From the NCBI RefSeq assembly GCF_007747445.1, contig NZ_CP036425.1, forward strand, positions 2,898,175 through 2,962,174: DNA of 64,000 nucleotides. Reading direction: 5' to 3'. The notes under the pieces are model-generated. The model worked only from the letters and a program-made list of their open reading frames with translations, did no database searches and had not been told where the DNA came from. Of this stretch, positions 27,701 through 35,970 are shown in pieces. The number at the start of each line of letters is the position of its first letter. The stretch's first letter is position 1. The DNA is from Poriferisphaera corsica. GTDB lineage: Bacteria > Planctomycetota > Phycisphaerae > Phycisphaerales > Phycisphaeraceae. The position numbers were made by a program, and so were the translations under genes.

Positions 27701-28449
27701 AGATCGTTGAGGTGGGCTGCGACATCAAGATTGGTTTTTGTGAAGGTGAGTTGGGCATTGTTATCGAGGAGATTTTGGATGTTGGCGTTGATATCGAGTT
27801 TGCCTGCGGATTGATTTTGTGTGATAGAGCCTTGAATGTTGATTGTAATGTCTTGCGGGCGTTTGAAATCAATTTGCGTGGTTGGAATCTCAAGGATGAT
27901 CGGTTCGAGATCTGGAGCGTTGTAGGTTAACTGTGCATCTTTGACGTTTAGTGCAAAAGACAGACCAGCGAGCATATTGGAAGTGCTATCTTTTGAAGGA
28001 GATTTTGGCTTTTTCGGTGTTGATGCTTTGGGTGAAGATATTGCTGCATCGAGATTGGTTTGGCCGGTGGGTTGTTGAATGATGTTGCTGCGCAGGTAAG
28101 CAATATCGATGTTACCTAGATTGCGTGAACCGGAGATGAGTGAGCCAAGGGATGCATCGGGAATTTTCAGCGATTGAATTGAGAGGACAGATTGATTCTG
28201 AGGGTCTCGGAGCTCGAGATCCGTGATGTATTGCCCAGAGAACCAACCGATTGAGATTGACTTAATGGTCACTGATCCGGGGATCTGCGTATTGATTATT
28301 TTTACAAGAAGGGCTTTGCCGGGAGTTGTCGAGAGGAGTGAAGGGAGCGCAAGAATGAGGAGTAGTATTGCGAGAATCGCGATGGCAATAATCTTGCCAG
28401 TACGGTTCTGCTTGGATGGTTGAGCGGCTGGTGTGTTTGTTTCGTTCAT
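24760..28449 (-). CDS. Giant AsmA/TamB-like membrane-anchored protein
   Basis: The 1229-residue protein has a short cytoplasmic tail, one transmembrane helix (about 20-42) and a very long periplasmic region. This region is made of repetitive beta-strand-rich segments with many Asn, Gln, Thr and Leu. The TTPGKALLVKIINTQIPGSV stretch after the helix, together with IDLRRT and ASADIASNGSSI-type repeats, resembles AsmA/DUF748 bridge proteins that move phospholipid to the outer membrane. I infer that role only from architecture. A Pro/Gln-rich C-terminus ends NPVNDLLDIFR. The ATG at 28449 follows GGGGA at 6 bases; the in-frame TTG at 28464 is rejected. Confidence 0.7.
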   Translation of the reverse strand: MNETNTPAAQPSKQNRTGKIIAIAILAILLLILALPSLLSTTPGKALLVKIINTQIPGSVTIKSISIGWFSGQYITDLELRDPQNQSVLSIQSLKIPDASLGSLISGSRNLGNIDIAYLRSNIIQQPTGQTNLDAAISSPKASTPKKPKSPSKDSTSNMLAGLSFALNVKDAQLTYNAPDLEPIILEIPTTQIDFKRPQDITINIQGSITQNQSAGKLDINANIQNLLDNNAQLTFTKTNLDVAAHLNDLPIDAIDRMANQQGKLIALIGPTLNSSLTANGNLDNMAIKLNTQSQHINASADIASNGSSITNATPAQLTLDITPEAWRIITRDQTGQNNSTLEKPFTITLALDKLNLPIVNSKPNLQNAQTDLKLDISQIMLHTPNVGEIDLRRTVATLQSDHLATSLAANLNSVAMLNKNRGEINLTANINDWLAPDNTFATNQYTSDVKLAVNQFPLAAILDDLLNSSDLYMQALGATIDSALIANYSGQKQEGMLNLQLTTAHGNATMDAVVSPNNIQLTQDTIVNYRIQPNLLAAALNSDDYKLASPANLILSVEQFKIDTQSQSITPNDITTGLTLRLDNLSFVQGNYQNLNLQNSTIYIHPNTNLGDKDIPIQLAAKLQNQQQSASITGNIHTYFPGEKWQTPAFHKSTITLKDIPPAIFDSLIGASNSMATLIGPSIDNITITAEGDLNKRFTLNTSVTSPNLTADIDGQLDTVDNQQIIDIKSNSNIKFTLTPQTYAAYTAAQNKNTNPANRLNLLKPTTLTLNLTDGSLPLSMNPKQTKLKANLTSTEFAVQRGSDTQFFIRNLAATADAQDLTQPTTLNITADILQQSANKKSSTGKIRSKTTLTNVVDSQGKINTENLNLNFDSQIQSMPIDLLDQLGRYNGSLIALVGSTANLTLTGDFPGNIDLKIDSQTLDVPAYVHVTRDYILTLRQDFDAQLKPTPQTFSTLLAKAQPVLADAINSERPIRLLVKKERFALPLTNFQTQTLNMDGTLDLGAIQMKRQGWLMQGMGNVIGRLGIGLTSQRNEAQSYTATFTPMDITINNGLVEPSQVWMTSEDLAVGFQVRANLNNQRLNAFMGIMGASFIAQSPLLSQSFNADQVYNVPISGSINNPNIDWNFLYLNIVGTTGTKAIAENTGDLGRTLGGLIGGIGQNMNEDKLRKAGLKAWNPPPPAIALAKNYESSSNASSDQQPQQSPQEQPRNRDQRSNPVNDLLDIFR

Positions 28450-28644
28450 AATATGTCCCCGCAATTCCTGGGGTTAGTTTTTTGTATTTAAGTATAACGA
28501 GCATGAGGGGGTGAGTATTTCAGAGAGTTATCTGTTTCACTGAATCTTGATGCCTGATGATAAGCGCTATATTGATCTTCGTCATGATGAAGGTGGAGAT
28601 GGGGGTAGATGGTGAAAAACCGGTTAGCGGTAGGGGAAGCGATG

Positions 28645-28678
28645 AAAAAACACGCTCATGTACGAAGACATGGGCGTG
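28645..28678 (-). terminator. Terminator of the PIN-PhoH gene
   Basis: CACGCTCATGT (28651-28661) pairs with ACATGGGCGTG (28668-28678), with one mismatch or wobble. On the minus strand it is followed by TTTTTT. It sits 25 bases after the phoH stop. Confidence 0.88.
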
Positions 28679-28703
28679 CTGTATTTCATAGGTTGCTTAA
28701 GCA

Positions 28704-30104
28704 CTAGAGTTTATCGGCGGCTATGGAGGCGAGTTCGCTGCGTTCTGACTTAGCGAGCGTCATGTGGCCGACAAGAGGCTGGCCCTTAAGCCGTTCGATC
28801 ATGTAGGAAAGGCCGTTGGATGAGGCGTCAAGGTAGGGATTATCAATCTGTGCGACATCGCCGGTGAGAATGATCTTGGTGCCTTCGCCGACACGCGAGA
28901 CAATTGTTTTGACTTCGTGGGGTGTGAGGTTTTGTGCTTCATCGATGATGATGAATTGATGAGGAATGGAGCGGCCTCGGATGTAGGTGAGAGGTTCGAG
29001 GACGAGCTGGCCGGAGTCCATGAATTGTTTAATACGTTGCTCGGGGTTTTTAGATTCGGCATGCTGGGAACCTACGCCACGCGTTGACATGAGGTAGGTA
29101 AGGTTGTCGAAGATAGGTTGCATCCAGACCGATAGTTTTTCGTCTTTATCGCCGGGGAGGTAGCCGATGTCACGGCCCATAGGCATGATGGGGCGGGCTA
29201 CAAGGAATTTGTCGTAGCGTTCTTCGATGAATGTTTTACTCATGCCTGCAGCAATAGCGAGGAGAGTTTTACCGGTACCGGCCTGACCGAGAAGGGTGAC
29301 GAGTTTGACTTCATCATCGAGGAGTAGATCAAGGGCCATGGTTTGTTGGACGTTACGTGCCATGACGCCAAAGACGGGTTTACGCGGGGTATTGACAGGG
29401 ATGAGATGATCGGTGTCTGCAAGGCGGCGAGCGATGCCGGAATGCGATGAGTCCATTTGAGATTGTAGCTTGATGAATTGATTAGCATGGATATCGATGG
29501 GCTCCGTTGAGCCATCATCGTTGGTGATGAAAAGGAAATCTTTAATTGAGTCGATATCAAGCTGTTTTTCCTGATAGAGCATGTCGATGATCTCATCGGG
29601 AACTGCGATTTCCAGATAACCTGCGTAGAGGCGGTCACTGTCTACTTTTTGGACTTCAAAATCCTGTGTTTCTATGCCGAGGGCATCAGATTTCAGGCGG
29701 ACGTTAATGTCCTTGGTGATGAGGATGGTTGTTCTGCCAGCTTGCTTGAGGTTATATGCAACGCCGATAATGCGATTATCGGGAACCTCATTACGGATCA
29801 TGTGTGGGCGCTCTTCGTCGGCAAAGTCGACACGGATGCGGCCGCCATGCCCGTTCCAATATACACCTTCGGCGAGCTTTCCTTTAGAACGCAACTTATC
29901 GAGTTCACGGATAACTTGCCGAGCATTGCGGCCGACGTCATCGTTTTCTTTTTTGAATTTGTCGAGTTCTTCGAGAACGGTGAATGGGATCACAACTTCG
30001 TTATCAGCGAACATGAAGAGGGCTGCGGAGTTGTGGAGCAAGACGTTGGTATCGAGGACAAAATATTTTACATGTCCGGATTTGGATGATTCATTCATAC
30101 TCAA
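28704..30104 (-). CDS. PIN domain-PhoH family ATPase (PhoH2 type)
   Basis: The 466-residue protein joins an N-terminal PIN ribonuclease domain to a C-terminal PhoH ATPase. The PIN part is at about 13-145 (YFVLDTNVLLHN, VIPFTVLEELDKFK, and the later ILITKDINVRLKSDALG with acidic metal ligands). The PhoH part is at about 245-460 (Walker A LGQAGTGKT, ARPIMPMGRDIGYLPGDKDE, Walker B FIIIDEAQNLTP, and ILTGDVAQID). PhoH2 proteins are ATP-dependent RNA helicase-nucleases; that role is inferred here. It ends with its own terminator. An in-frame second ATG two codons in is equally possible as the start. Confidence 0.92.
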   Translation of the reverse strand: MSMNESSKSGHVKYFVLDTNVLLHNSAALFMFADNEVVIPFTVLEELDKFKKENDDVGRNARQVIRELDKLRSKGKLAEGVYWNGHGGRIRVDFADEERPHMIRNEVPDNRIIGVAYNLKQAGRTTILITKDINVRLKSDALGIETQDFEVQKVDSDRLYAGYLEIAVPDEIIDMLYQEKQLDIDSIKDFLFITNDDGSTEPIDIHANQFIKLQSQMDSSHSGIARRLADTDHLIPVNTPRKPVFGVMARNVQQTMALDLLLDDEVKLVTLLGQAGTGKTLLAIAAGMSKTFIEERYDKFLVARPIMPMGRDIGYLPGDKDEKLSVWMQPIFDNLTYLMSTRGVGSQHAESKNPEQRIKQFMDSGQLVLEPLTYIRGRSIPHQFIIIDEAQNLTPHEVKTIVSRVGEGTKIILTGDVAQIDNPYLDASSNGLSYMIERLKGQPLVGHMTLAKSERSELASIAADKL

Positions 30105-30356
30105 CGAGTTCCTCTCTCAGCCTAAGATTTCAAAGTCCACCCTGCCCTAAAGGCATTTACTTTTGGGTACGCCTTTCATTATGTCATACGACATTACGAT
30201 CTATTTTGTTCATAAATTGATTATCGGCAAGGATGATTTTGTTTGGTGAATATCTTATGAAGATGTGATGAATGAAATTATATAATCCGGTGGACACATG
30301 TGATAAAATAGGCGTTTTATCGCCTTCAACATAGTATTTACGTTGACATTCTCAGC

Positions 30357-31526
30357 TTAATTGATTTGAGCTTGATGGATTGAGAAAGTGTTCGTTCGAT
30401 GAAGAACTTGAGCGTCATAGCCAGCATGCTTGAGCATTTTGGCATAGGGAAGGAAAGTGTTGGCAACAATCAGCAATTGACCATCTTTGGCTAGATGCGG
30501 CCTGGCGGATTCTAGGAGACGCTGCATCATCGTTATATTTTGCTCATGGCCCTGATGGTATGGTGGATTAGTAATCATCAAATCAATTGATTCAGGGTTA
30601 ATCGGATTCTGAAGATCAAATTGCAATTGAGGATATGGATTATGCGCATCACAAGTTGCTGGGTAGAAAGACATCGCAGCATCGGCCGCGCCAATGCTTA
30701 TGCGATCTTGTAGTGATTGCGTGGATGCATTCTCCCAAGTGCAACTAAGTGCTAGTAGATCGATGTCAGACAGGTAGACATGCTTAGCCCCAAGTTGAGC
30801 GGAGGCTAGGCCAAGAATACCTGAGCCACAACCGACATCCCAAACGGTTTTGCCTTGAACTAGTTCGGAAGATAAATGATCAAGGAGCATTGCAGAGCCG
30901 TTGTCGAGATGCTCCCACGAAAAGATGCCGGGTAGTGTTCGGTGCGAAACAGTCGTATCGGTCGAAGAGAGATCATAGGTATGGTATGAATCGAGGATAA
31001 GCCCAGGATCGTTTTGCCAACGCGTCTGCTTTGTTTGATCAGATTTGTAGCATGTACCGACGCGGCAATGTTTTTTGATAATCGTGGTCTCACCGGAGCC
31101 GAGAAACTGGGTCGCATCTTTGATGATGGATTTTGCGCCCAATTGAGTTTGGCCGACGAGATATAGCGGTGTATTGGGTTTGAGTGCGCGTTTGATTACA
31201 GTAAAAAGTTTACGAGTGAAGTAGCGGCCCTTGGGCACAGTGAGTAACGCTGCGTCATACTGTTCGTGTGCATTCGGCAGGACAGATGGATGCACAGTAA
31301 CTTGGCTGTTATTAGCAAAATGCTGCGACAATGCTAAGTAGCGGCGAAAATCCTTCAAATACAGATCGATTTTAGCGTTGGGGAATAGTTGGTGAGCTTG
31401 CCGTGCAAGGTAGCCAGTTGGGTCTTCGAGGATAAGCAAGCGTTCTGGTAATTGATGATCAGCGTCACGAAAAGCTTGAAAGAGTAGTTGCTGAGCGTTA
31501 TGGAGGGCATCTTTTTTGATGCTCAT
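30357..31526 (-). CDS. Class I SAM methyltransferase, RsmC/RlmG type
   Basis: It probably methylates a guanine N2 in rRNA. The 389-residue protein has the two-domain build of RsmC and RlmG. The N-terminal half is a degenerate methyltransferase fold (ERLLILEDPTGYLARQAHQL). The catalytic half has motif I VWDVGCGSGILGLASAQLGA (about 228-247), SDIDLLALSC and the substrate motif ITNPPYHQGHEQ (about 310-321). NPPY with a following H-x-G is typical of the guanine-N2 group. The length (RlmG about 378, RsmC about 343) favours RlmG-like. There is no close operon partner. Confidence 0.8.
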   Translation of the reverse strand: MSIKKDALHNAQQLLFQAFRDADHQLPERLLILEDPTGYLARQAHQLFPNAKIDLYLKDFRRYLALSQHFANNSQVTVHPSVLPNAHEQYDAALLTVPKGRYFTRKLFTVIKRALKPNTPLYLVGQTQLGAKSIIKDATQFLGSGETTIIKKHCRVGTCYKSDQTKQTRWQNDPGLILDSYHTYDLSSTDTTVSHRTLPGIFSWEHLDNGSAMLLDHLSSELVQGKTVWDVGCGSGILGLASAQLGAKHVYLSDIDLLALSCTWENASTQSLQDRISIGAADAAMSFYPATCDAHNPYPQLQFDLQNPINPESIDLMITNPPYHQGHEQNITMMQRLLESARPHLAKDGQLLIVANTFLPYAKMLKHAGYDAQVLHRTNTFSIHQAQIN

Positions 31527-31637
31527 GAGCGGATTCCTTGCAATAAAACGTGCGTATTTTGAGGATGACGGGTATCGTCATCAATTCTGTCATTGATATT
31601 TCACAAATGTCACGCGACTTGCGAAATGATTGTGAAG

Positions 31638-32429
31638 CTATTTTATTGCATTGAAAGCGGCATAACAAAGGTGCTTATGGAGGATGTCCACTTCGCTGAA
31701 ACCGATAGCACGGAGTTGGTCAATTTGCCAAAGTAAGGAGCGAGGGGTGTCTTCCTGTTTTATATGATCAAAAACGAAATCACGATATTCATCATCTACA
31801 GTTTTTGAGAGATATTGGCCATATCTTGTGTAGGCGTCTTGGTGGATTGAAGAACTGGTGATATCCACAAGATCGAAAACAAAAAGTGAGGCTCCGGGAC
31901 GAAGGGCGGTATGGAGTTGCTTGTAGGTATCCAGCCATTCACGCTCATGACGAAGGTGATGTAAAACAAGCGAACAAAGAATAACATCGTAATGATTTTC
32001 CTTGAGAGAAAGTTTTCGGATATCTTGAGCATGCGTTTTGATTATGCCGGATGTTCGTTTTGCGAGTGATTTTTCGGCGGTTTGAAGCATCTCTCTCGAA
32101 AGATCAACAAGCGTAAGATTTACATCAGGAAGTTGATTGCGGAGATTGGGTGCTTTACTCTGCAATTTCTGAAGTAGTAGATTGGATGCATTACCGCCAC
32201 CACAGCCAAGATCAAGAACGCGCTTGATCTGTGGCTGCTGAGCTACGGCAACTGTGGCGATCATATCGAGACATAGCTGACCATCGAGAATCGCTGGCAT
32301 GATTTGATCTGGGTCACTGAACAGTTCTGTATTTTCTGAAAAAAATTCCCTGATCTGATCAACAGATGAAACTGCTCGGGAAGTCTGCTGTTTTAATGAC
32401 ACACGATCTACGTTTTTTTTACTAACCAT
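31638..32429 (-). CDS. SAM-dependent methyltransferase (tandem paralogue B)
   Basis: The 263-residue class I methyltransferase has motif I RVLDLGCGGGNASNLLL, LTLVDLSREML, then VILCSLVLHHLRHEREW and a conserved C-terminus, RSLLWQIDQLRAIGF then SEVDILHKHLCYAAFNA. The substrate is unknown. The upstream gene encodes a close relative, and the two share DEYRDFVFD-type and LHKH motifs, so this is a tandem duplication. The reading frame is open to 32552 inside the neighbour, but AGGAG 7 bases before the ATG at 32429 gives the start. No terminator separates the pair. Confidence 0.82.
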   Translation of the reverse strand: MVSKKNVDRVSLKQQTSRAVSSVDQIREFFSENTELFSDPDQIMPAILDGQLCLDMIATVAVAQQPQIKRVLDLGCGGGNASNLLLQKLQSKAPNLRNQLPDVNLTLVDLSREMLQTAEKSLAKRTSGIIKTHAQDIRKLSLKENHYDVILCSLVLHHLRHEREWLDTYKQLHTALRPGASLFVFDLVDITSSSIHQDAYTRYGQYLSKTVDDEYRDFVFDHIKQEDTPRSLLWQIDQLRAIGFSEVDILHKHLCYAAFNAIK

Positions 32430-32502
32430 TGTTATGCTCCTGCAATCTATGTAGGACGATAGGCGCAATAAAAGAAAAGAGCACCATTTATGGTGCGTGC
32501 CG

Positions 32503-33231
32503 CTACTTAAATGCACAATACGCGGCACAAACACCGTGTTTATGAAGAACATCTACGCAGGAAAAACCAGCGTTCTCCAGCTGCGTCAATTGCCACATGA
32601 GAGGACGAGGTGAATCCTCTTGATCAATGTAATCAAACACAAGATCTCGGTATTCAGCATCCTTAAAGTTAACGAGATAATCGCTGTACTGTTGCCAAGC
32701 CAATTGATGAAGCGTGTGATTATCATGTTCAACGAGGTCGTAGATCCAAAGGGCACCGCCGGGTTTGATAGCGGTGTGAAGTTTTTGGAATACTTGTGAC
32801 CACTCATGCTCTTCACGAAGATGATGGAGTACCATGGCGGCTACGACACAGTCATATTGCTTTTCGGGAAGATCTTTGTTGCGTATATCGTTTTGAAGCA
32901 GCGTAATTTGCCCCGTGGTTTGCGATGCGATGCGGGTGCTAGCACGTTCGAGCATATTGGGACTGAGATCATTGAGTGATACATGGACTTGATTATGTTT
33001 GAGTTGCTGGAGAATACGAAGCGTGAAGTTACCGGCACCGCAGCCGATATCGAGGATGTGCGACATGTTGGGAGTATGATTTGTTGCGGCTTGAGCGATT
33101 AGATCCAAGCAATAAGCTGCGTCGATGGCCGCGGTCTGGCCGGTTTCGAGATTGGAAAAACGCTCAACGTCATTGTCGAAACGCGATCGGATTTGTTCGG
33201 GGGTTGATTTTTCATTCAGTTGGCGAGACAT
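32503..33231 (-). CDS. SAM-dependent methyltransferase (tandem paralogue A)
   Basis: The 242-residue class I methyltransferase begins MSRQLNEKSTPEQIRSRFD. It has motif I HILDIGCGAGNFTLRILQQL (about 58-77), VSLNDLSPNMLERA, VVAAMVLHHLREEHEW and the C-terminal RPLMWQLTQLENAGFSCVDV with VLHKHGVCAAYCAF. The family resembles small-molecule methyltransferases of the Methyltransf_11/25 type, but the substrate cannot be named. The downstream neighbour is a paralogue 73 bases away. A leuA terminator lies upstream, so the pair must have its own promoter just after it; none is obvious. Confidence 0.82.
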   Translation of the reverse strand: MSRQLNEKSTPEQIRSRFDNDVERFSNLETGQTAAIDAAYCLDLIAQAATNHTPNMSHILDIGCGAGNFTLRILQQLKHNQVHVSLNDLSPNMLERASTRIASQTTGQITLLQNDIRNKDLPEKQYDCVVAAMVLHHLREEHEWSQVFQKLHTAIKPGGALWIYDLVEHDNHTLHQLAWQQYSDYLVNFKDAEYRDLVFDYIDQEDSPRPLMWQLTQLENAGFSCVDVLHKHGVCAAYCAFK

Positions 33232-33260
33232 TCATAAATTCCATTTCAAATGGTGATTTT

Positions 33261-33291
33261 AAAAAAGCAGCTCTCACTTGAGAGCTGCTTT
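33261..33291 (-). terminator. Terminator of leuA
   Basis: AAAGCAGCTCTC (33264-33275) pairs perfectly with GAGAGCTGCTTT (33280-33291) around a 4-base loop, then TTTTTT on the minus strand. It lies only 23 bases past the leuA stop. Confidence 0.93.
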
Positions 33292-33314
33292 GTGGTTTGA
33301 TCTGTGCTGAAGGA

Positions 33315-34901
33315 TCAGGGTTGCTCTGCAAGCACGGGTTCGGTTGTGGTTTTAATTCGATTAATGGCGCTGAGGTATGCATGCACCGCCGCCTCAATGA
33401 CGTCTGTTGAGAATGCGCGGCCTCGAACTTTACGATCGTTGTGTCGAATCTGGACAGCAACTTCACCTTGTGCATCTTTGCCGCCTGTGATGGCTCGTGT
33501 CTGATATTGCTCAAGCTTAACGTTCACGCCCGTAATGCGTTGGATCGCTTCATAACAAGCATCGATCGGCCCATCGCCGGTTGCTGCATCCATCTTTTCT
33601 GCACCTGATGAATCACGCAGAACCACTGTCGCGGTGCTGATTACACCTGTTCCGCTGCTGATTTGGAAACGAACAAGTTCCCAAAGCTGACGCTCTGTTT
33701 CCATTTCCTTATCAATAATCGCTTCAATATCCTCGTCATAAACATCCTTCTTCTTGTCAGCCAAGGTTTTGAAGGCGTCATAAACGCTGATGAGCATTTC
33801 ATCATCGATTGAATAACCAAGTTGCTCAATACGATCTTTAAGTGCATGGCGGCCAGAATGCTTTCCTAATACAAGCTTAGATTCGGGAACGCCGATGTCT
33901 GTCGGGTTCATGATCTCATAAGTATTGCGATTCTTGAGCATCCCGTCTTGGTGGATGCCGGATTCGTGAGCAAATGCATTCTCACCCACAATGGCTTTAT
34001 TACGCTGAACTAACAAGCCTGTGAGGTTGGAGACCATGCGTGATAAGGGGTAAAGTTTTTCAATCTTAATGCCGGTCGTGAACTGCTCATAGAAATCAGC
34101 GCGAGTACGAAGTGCCATGATGATTTCTTCGAGGGCTGCATTACCAGCACGCTCGCCAATACCGTTAATCGTGCATTCAATTTGACGTGCACCACCTTGC
34201 ATGGCAGCGATAGAGTTTGCAACGGCAAAACCCAGGTCGTTGTGACAATGCGACGAGAGGATGATGCCTTTTTCATCAATAATAGGGAGCTGTTCGCGGA
34301 CGTATGAGAAGATGCGGCCGTATTCTGCTGGCATCGCATATCCAACAGTATCGGGGATGTTGATTGTCGTTGCACCGGCCTCGATAACAGCACCGGTAAT
34401 ATCAACCAGATGATTCAACTCAGTGCGTGAGCCATCTTCTGGCGAGAACTCAACATCGTCGGTGTACTCACGTGCATGAGCAACAGATTTCTTTGATAAC
34501 GCAACGATCTCATCGAAAGCTTTGTTTAGTTTGTGTTCACGATGGATTTTTGAGGTTGCACAGAACACATGAATACGTGTTTTATTACCACCTTTGATGG
34601 CTTCGCCTGCACGATCGATATCGCGCGGGACACAGCGAGACAGACCTGCGACGATCGTGTTTTGAATTTCTTGGCTGATGGCACGAACGGAATCGAAATC
34701 ACCTTGAGAAGTGATGGGGAATCCTGCTTCGATGACGTCCACACCAAGCGCTTCAAGTTGCCGTGCAATTTCGAGCTTCTCAGAGTTATTGAGAGAAGCA
34801 CCGGGTGATTGTTCGCCATCACGAAGGGTGGTGTCAAAAATCCGGATGTATTTTGCGTTATTCGGGTCAACTTCGCCAAATTGTTGATTGGTTGTAGACA
34901 T
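33315..34901 (-). CDS. leuA: 2-isopropylmalate synthase
   Basis: It condenses 2-oxoisovalerate with acetyl-CoA, the first committed step of leucine synthesis. The 528-residue protein has the DRE-TIM barrel signature IRIFDTTLRDGEQSPGASLN (about 18-37), the metal-site HCHNDLGFAVANS, the hinge GIGERAGNAALEEI and the HESGIHQDGM subdomain. The C-terminal LeuA dimer domain (about 390-510) is the leucine feedback site; its presence and the long form make feedback inhibition likely. It stands alone, not in a leuABCD operon, with its own terminator. A leucine-rich leader and an intrinsic terminator precede it (34974-35164). Confidence 0.96.
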   Translation of the reverse strand: MSTTNQQFGEVDPNNAKYIRIFDTTLRDGEQSPGASLNNSEKLEIARQLEALGVDVIEAGFPITSQGDFDSVRAISQEIQNTIVAGLSRCVPRDIDRAGEAIKGGNKTRIHVFCATSKIHREHKLNKAFDEIVALSKKSVAHAREYTDDVEFSPEDGSRTELNHLVDITGAVIEAGATTINIPDTVGYAMPAEYGRIFSYVREQLPIIDEKGIILSSHCHNDLGFAVANSIAAMQGGARQIECTINGIGERAGNAALEEIIMALRTRADFYEQFTTGIKIEKLYPLSRMVSNLTGLLVQRNKAIVGENAFAHESGIHQDGMLKNRNTYEIMNPTDIGVPESKLVLGKHSGRHALKDRIEQLGYSIDDEMLISVYDAFKTLADKKKDVYDEDIEAIIDKEMETERQLWELVRFQISSGTGVISTATVVLRDSSGAEKMDAATGDGPIDACYEAIQRITGVNVKLEQYQTRAITGGKDAQGEVAVQIRHNDRKVRGRAFSTDVIEAAVHAYLSAINRIKTTTEPVLAEQP

Positions 34902-34973
34902 CTGCCTAACTCCTGAATTGAGTGACTGAACCGTTCAGCCTGTGAATCTATCAGTGATGATAGAGGTTGGATG

Positions 34974-35007
34974 TAAAAAAACCCTGTCGGTTTTAGCCGG
35001 ACAGGGT
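34974..35007 (-). terminator. Attenuator terminator in the leuA leader
   Basis: On the minus strand, ACCCTGTC (35007-35000) pairs with GACAGGGT (34988-34981), and inner G/C pairs extend the stem. A run of seven T ends at 34974. It sits between the leucine-rich leader peptide and the leuA start, about 70 bases before the ATG. An alternative small hairpin, GGGA/TCCC (35025-35036), precedes it. Confidence 0.85.
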
Positions 35008-35043
35008 GTTGGAAGCTTGTTTTGGGGAAGCATCCCAGTCCGA

Positions 35044-35127
35044 CTAACTGCGCAAAATAAGTAGGCCAAGGCTAAGGCCGAGGTCTAGTTGAATGCTGCT
35101 AAGTCGAATGGAACGTTCGTTGTTCAT
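35044..35127 (-). CDS. leuA leader peptide (27 residues, Leu-rich)
   Basis: The ATG at 35127 opens a 27-codon frame, MNNERSIRLSSIQLDL then GLSLGLLILRS, ending in TAG at 35044. Eight residues are leucine, seven of them within codons 14-25, written with CTT, CTA, CTC and TTG. This is the layout of a transcription-attenuation peptide: leucyl-tRNA shortage stalls the ribosome at the Leu codons and stops the downstream terminator from forming. The promoter at 35136-35164 would start RNA only a few bases before the ATG, so the peptide may be translated from a nearly leaderless mRNA. No SD is present, in agreement. Confidence 0.82.
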   Translation of the reverse strand: MNNERSIRLSSIQLDLGLSLGLLILRS

Positions 35128-35135
35128 GGTTAGTA

Positions 35136-35164
35136 AGGATAATCAGCAAATACGGGTGTGTCAA
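35136..35164 (-). promoter_or_regulatory. Promoter of the leuA leader
   Basis: A perfect -35 TTGACA (35164-35159), a 17-base spacer and the -10 TATCCT (35141-35136). The expected RNA start is near 35129, two or three bases before the leader ATG. Confidence 0.75.
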
Positions 35165-35217
35165 CGGAGCTGGCCGGTTTATGGCAAGATCTTGCGATAA
35201 TCTCACAATTAGTGGGC

Positions 35218-35859
35218 TTAGGCACGGTATGTCGTGACAAGGAAGGCGTATAACTGGGTCTTGCCCGAGTTCTCGATCATGTGAGGGACATCAGCTCGGT
35301 AATGAGCAGAATCACCTTTTTTGAGTACACAGACATCATCACCAGAGTGAACCGAGCCCTGCCCTTTAAGGACAGTGAGGAATTCAGTGGTGCCTTCAAA
35401 GTGCGAAGCGGAGCGCATCTGCGTACCGGGCTCAAGGCGGAGCTCATAAAACTCCACATCTTTTTCTTTATTAAGCGGAGAAAGCGTACGAACCTGCATG
35501 GTGTCATCAGATTTGTAGATGAAGGTCGGGTCATCACCACGGATGATCTCGATGTGCGATTCAGTCATTGCAGCATCGACAAGATGACCAAGGGGGAGAT
35601 TAAAAGCTTGCGCGATACGATATGCGACACCAAGTGTCGGATTGGCCTGCCCTCGCTCAATCTGTGAAAGCATGGAACGGGAGACACCTGACGCATCGGC
35701 AAGTTGCTGCAATGTCCAACGTTGCTTTTTTCGAAGTTCGCGAACTTTATCACAAACAGCCTTTGTGACGGGATCAGAACCGTCATGCCGATCATGAGAA
35801 ACGCTGGGGGTCGGATCTTGTGGTGTATTGCCCTGAGATTGGTTGGGGTTATTCGTCAA
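35218..35859 (-). CDS. XRE-family transcriptional regulator with C-terminal cupin
   Basis: The 213-residue protein has about 28 disordered N-terminal residues. An HTH_3 domain follows at about 36-92 (VRELRKKQRWTLQQLADASG, VSRSMLSQIERGQANPTLGV). A cupin sensor domain is at about 125-205 (EFYELRLEPGTQMRSASHFE, GTTEFLTVLKGQGSVHSGDD, KKGDSAHYRADVPHMIENSG). This is the build of PuuR- or SutR-like regulators of amine or amino-acid metabolism. It diverges from tdh-kbl with a 111-base gap, so it may regulate threonine breakdown; this is inferred from position only. Confidence 0.87.
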   Translation of the reverse strand: MTNNPNQSQGNTPQDPTPSVSHDRHDGSDPVTKAVCDKVRELRKKQRWTLQQLADASGVSRSMLSQIERGQANPTLGVAYRIAQAFNLPLGHLVDAAMTESHIEIIRGDDPTFIYKSDDTMQVRTLSPLNKEKDVEFYELRLEPGTQMRSASHFEGTTEFLTVLKGQGSVHSGDDVCVLKKGDSAHYRADVPHMIENSGKTQLYAFLVTTYRA

Positions 35860-35970
35860 ATGATATCCAATCGAATCATACGGATGGTTTTTTGGGTCTC
35901 AGTCGCATATAAGATACCGAACAAACGTCCATGATATTGTAACACCAAGATACTTCATGTGTGGTGCCCG

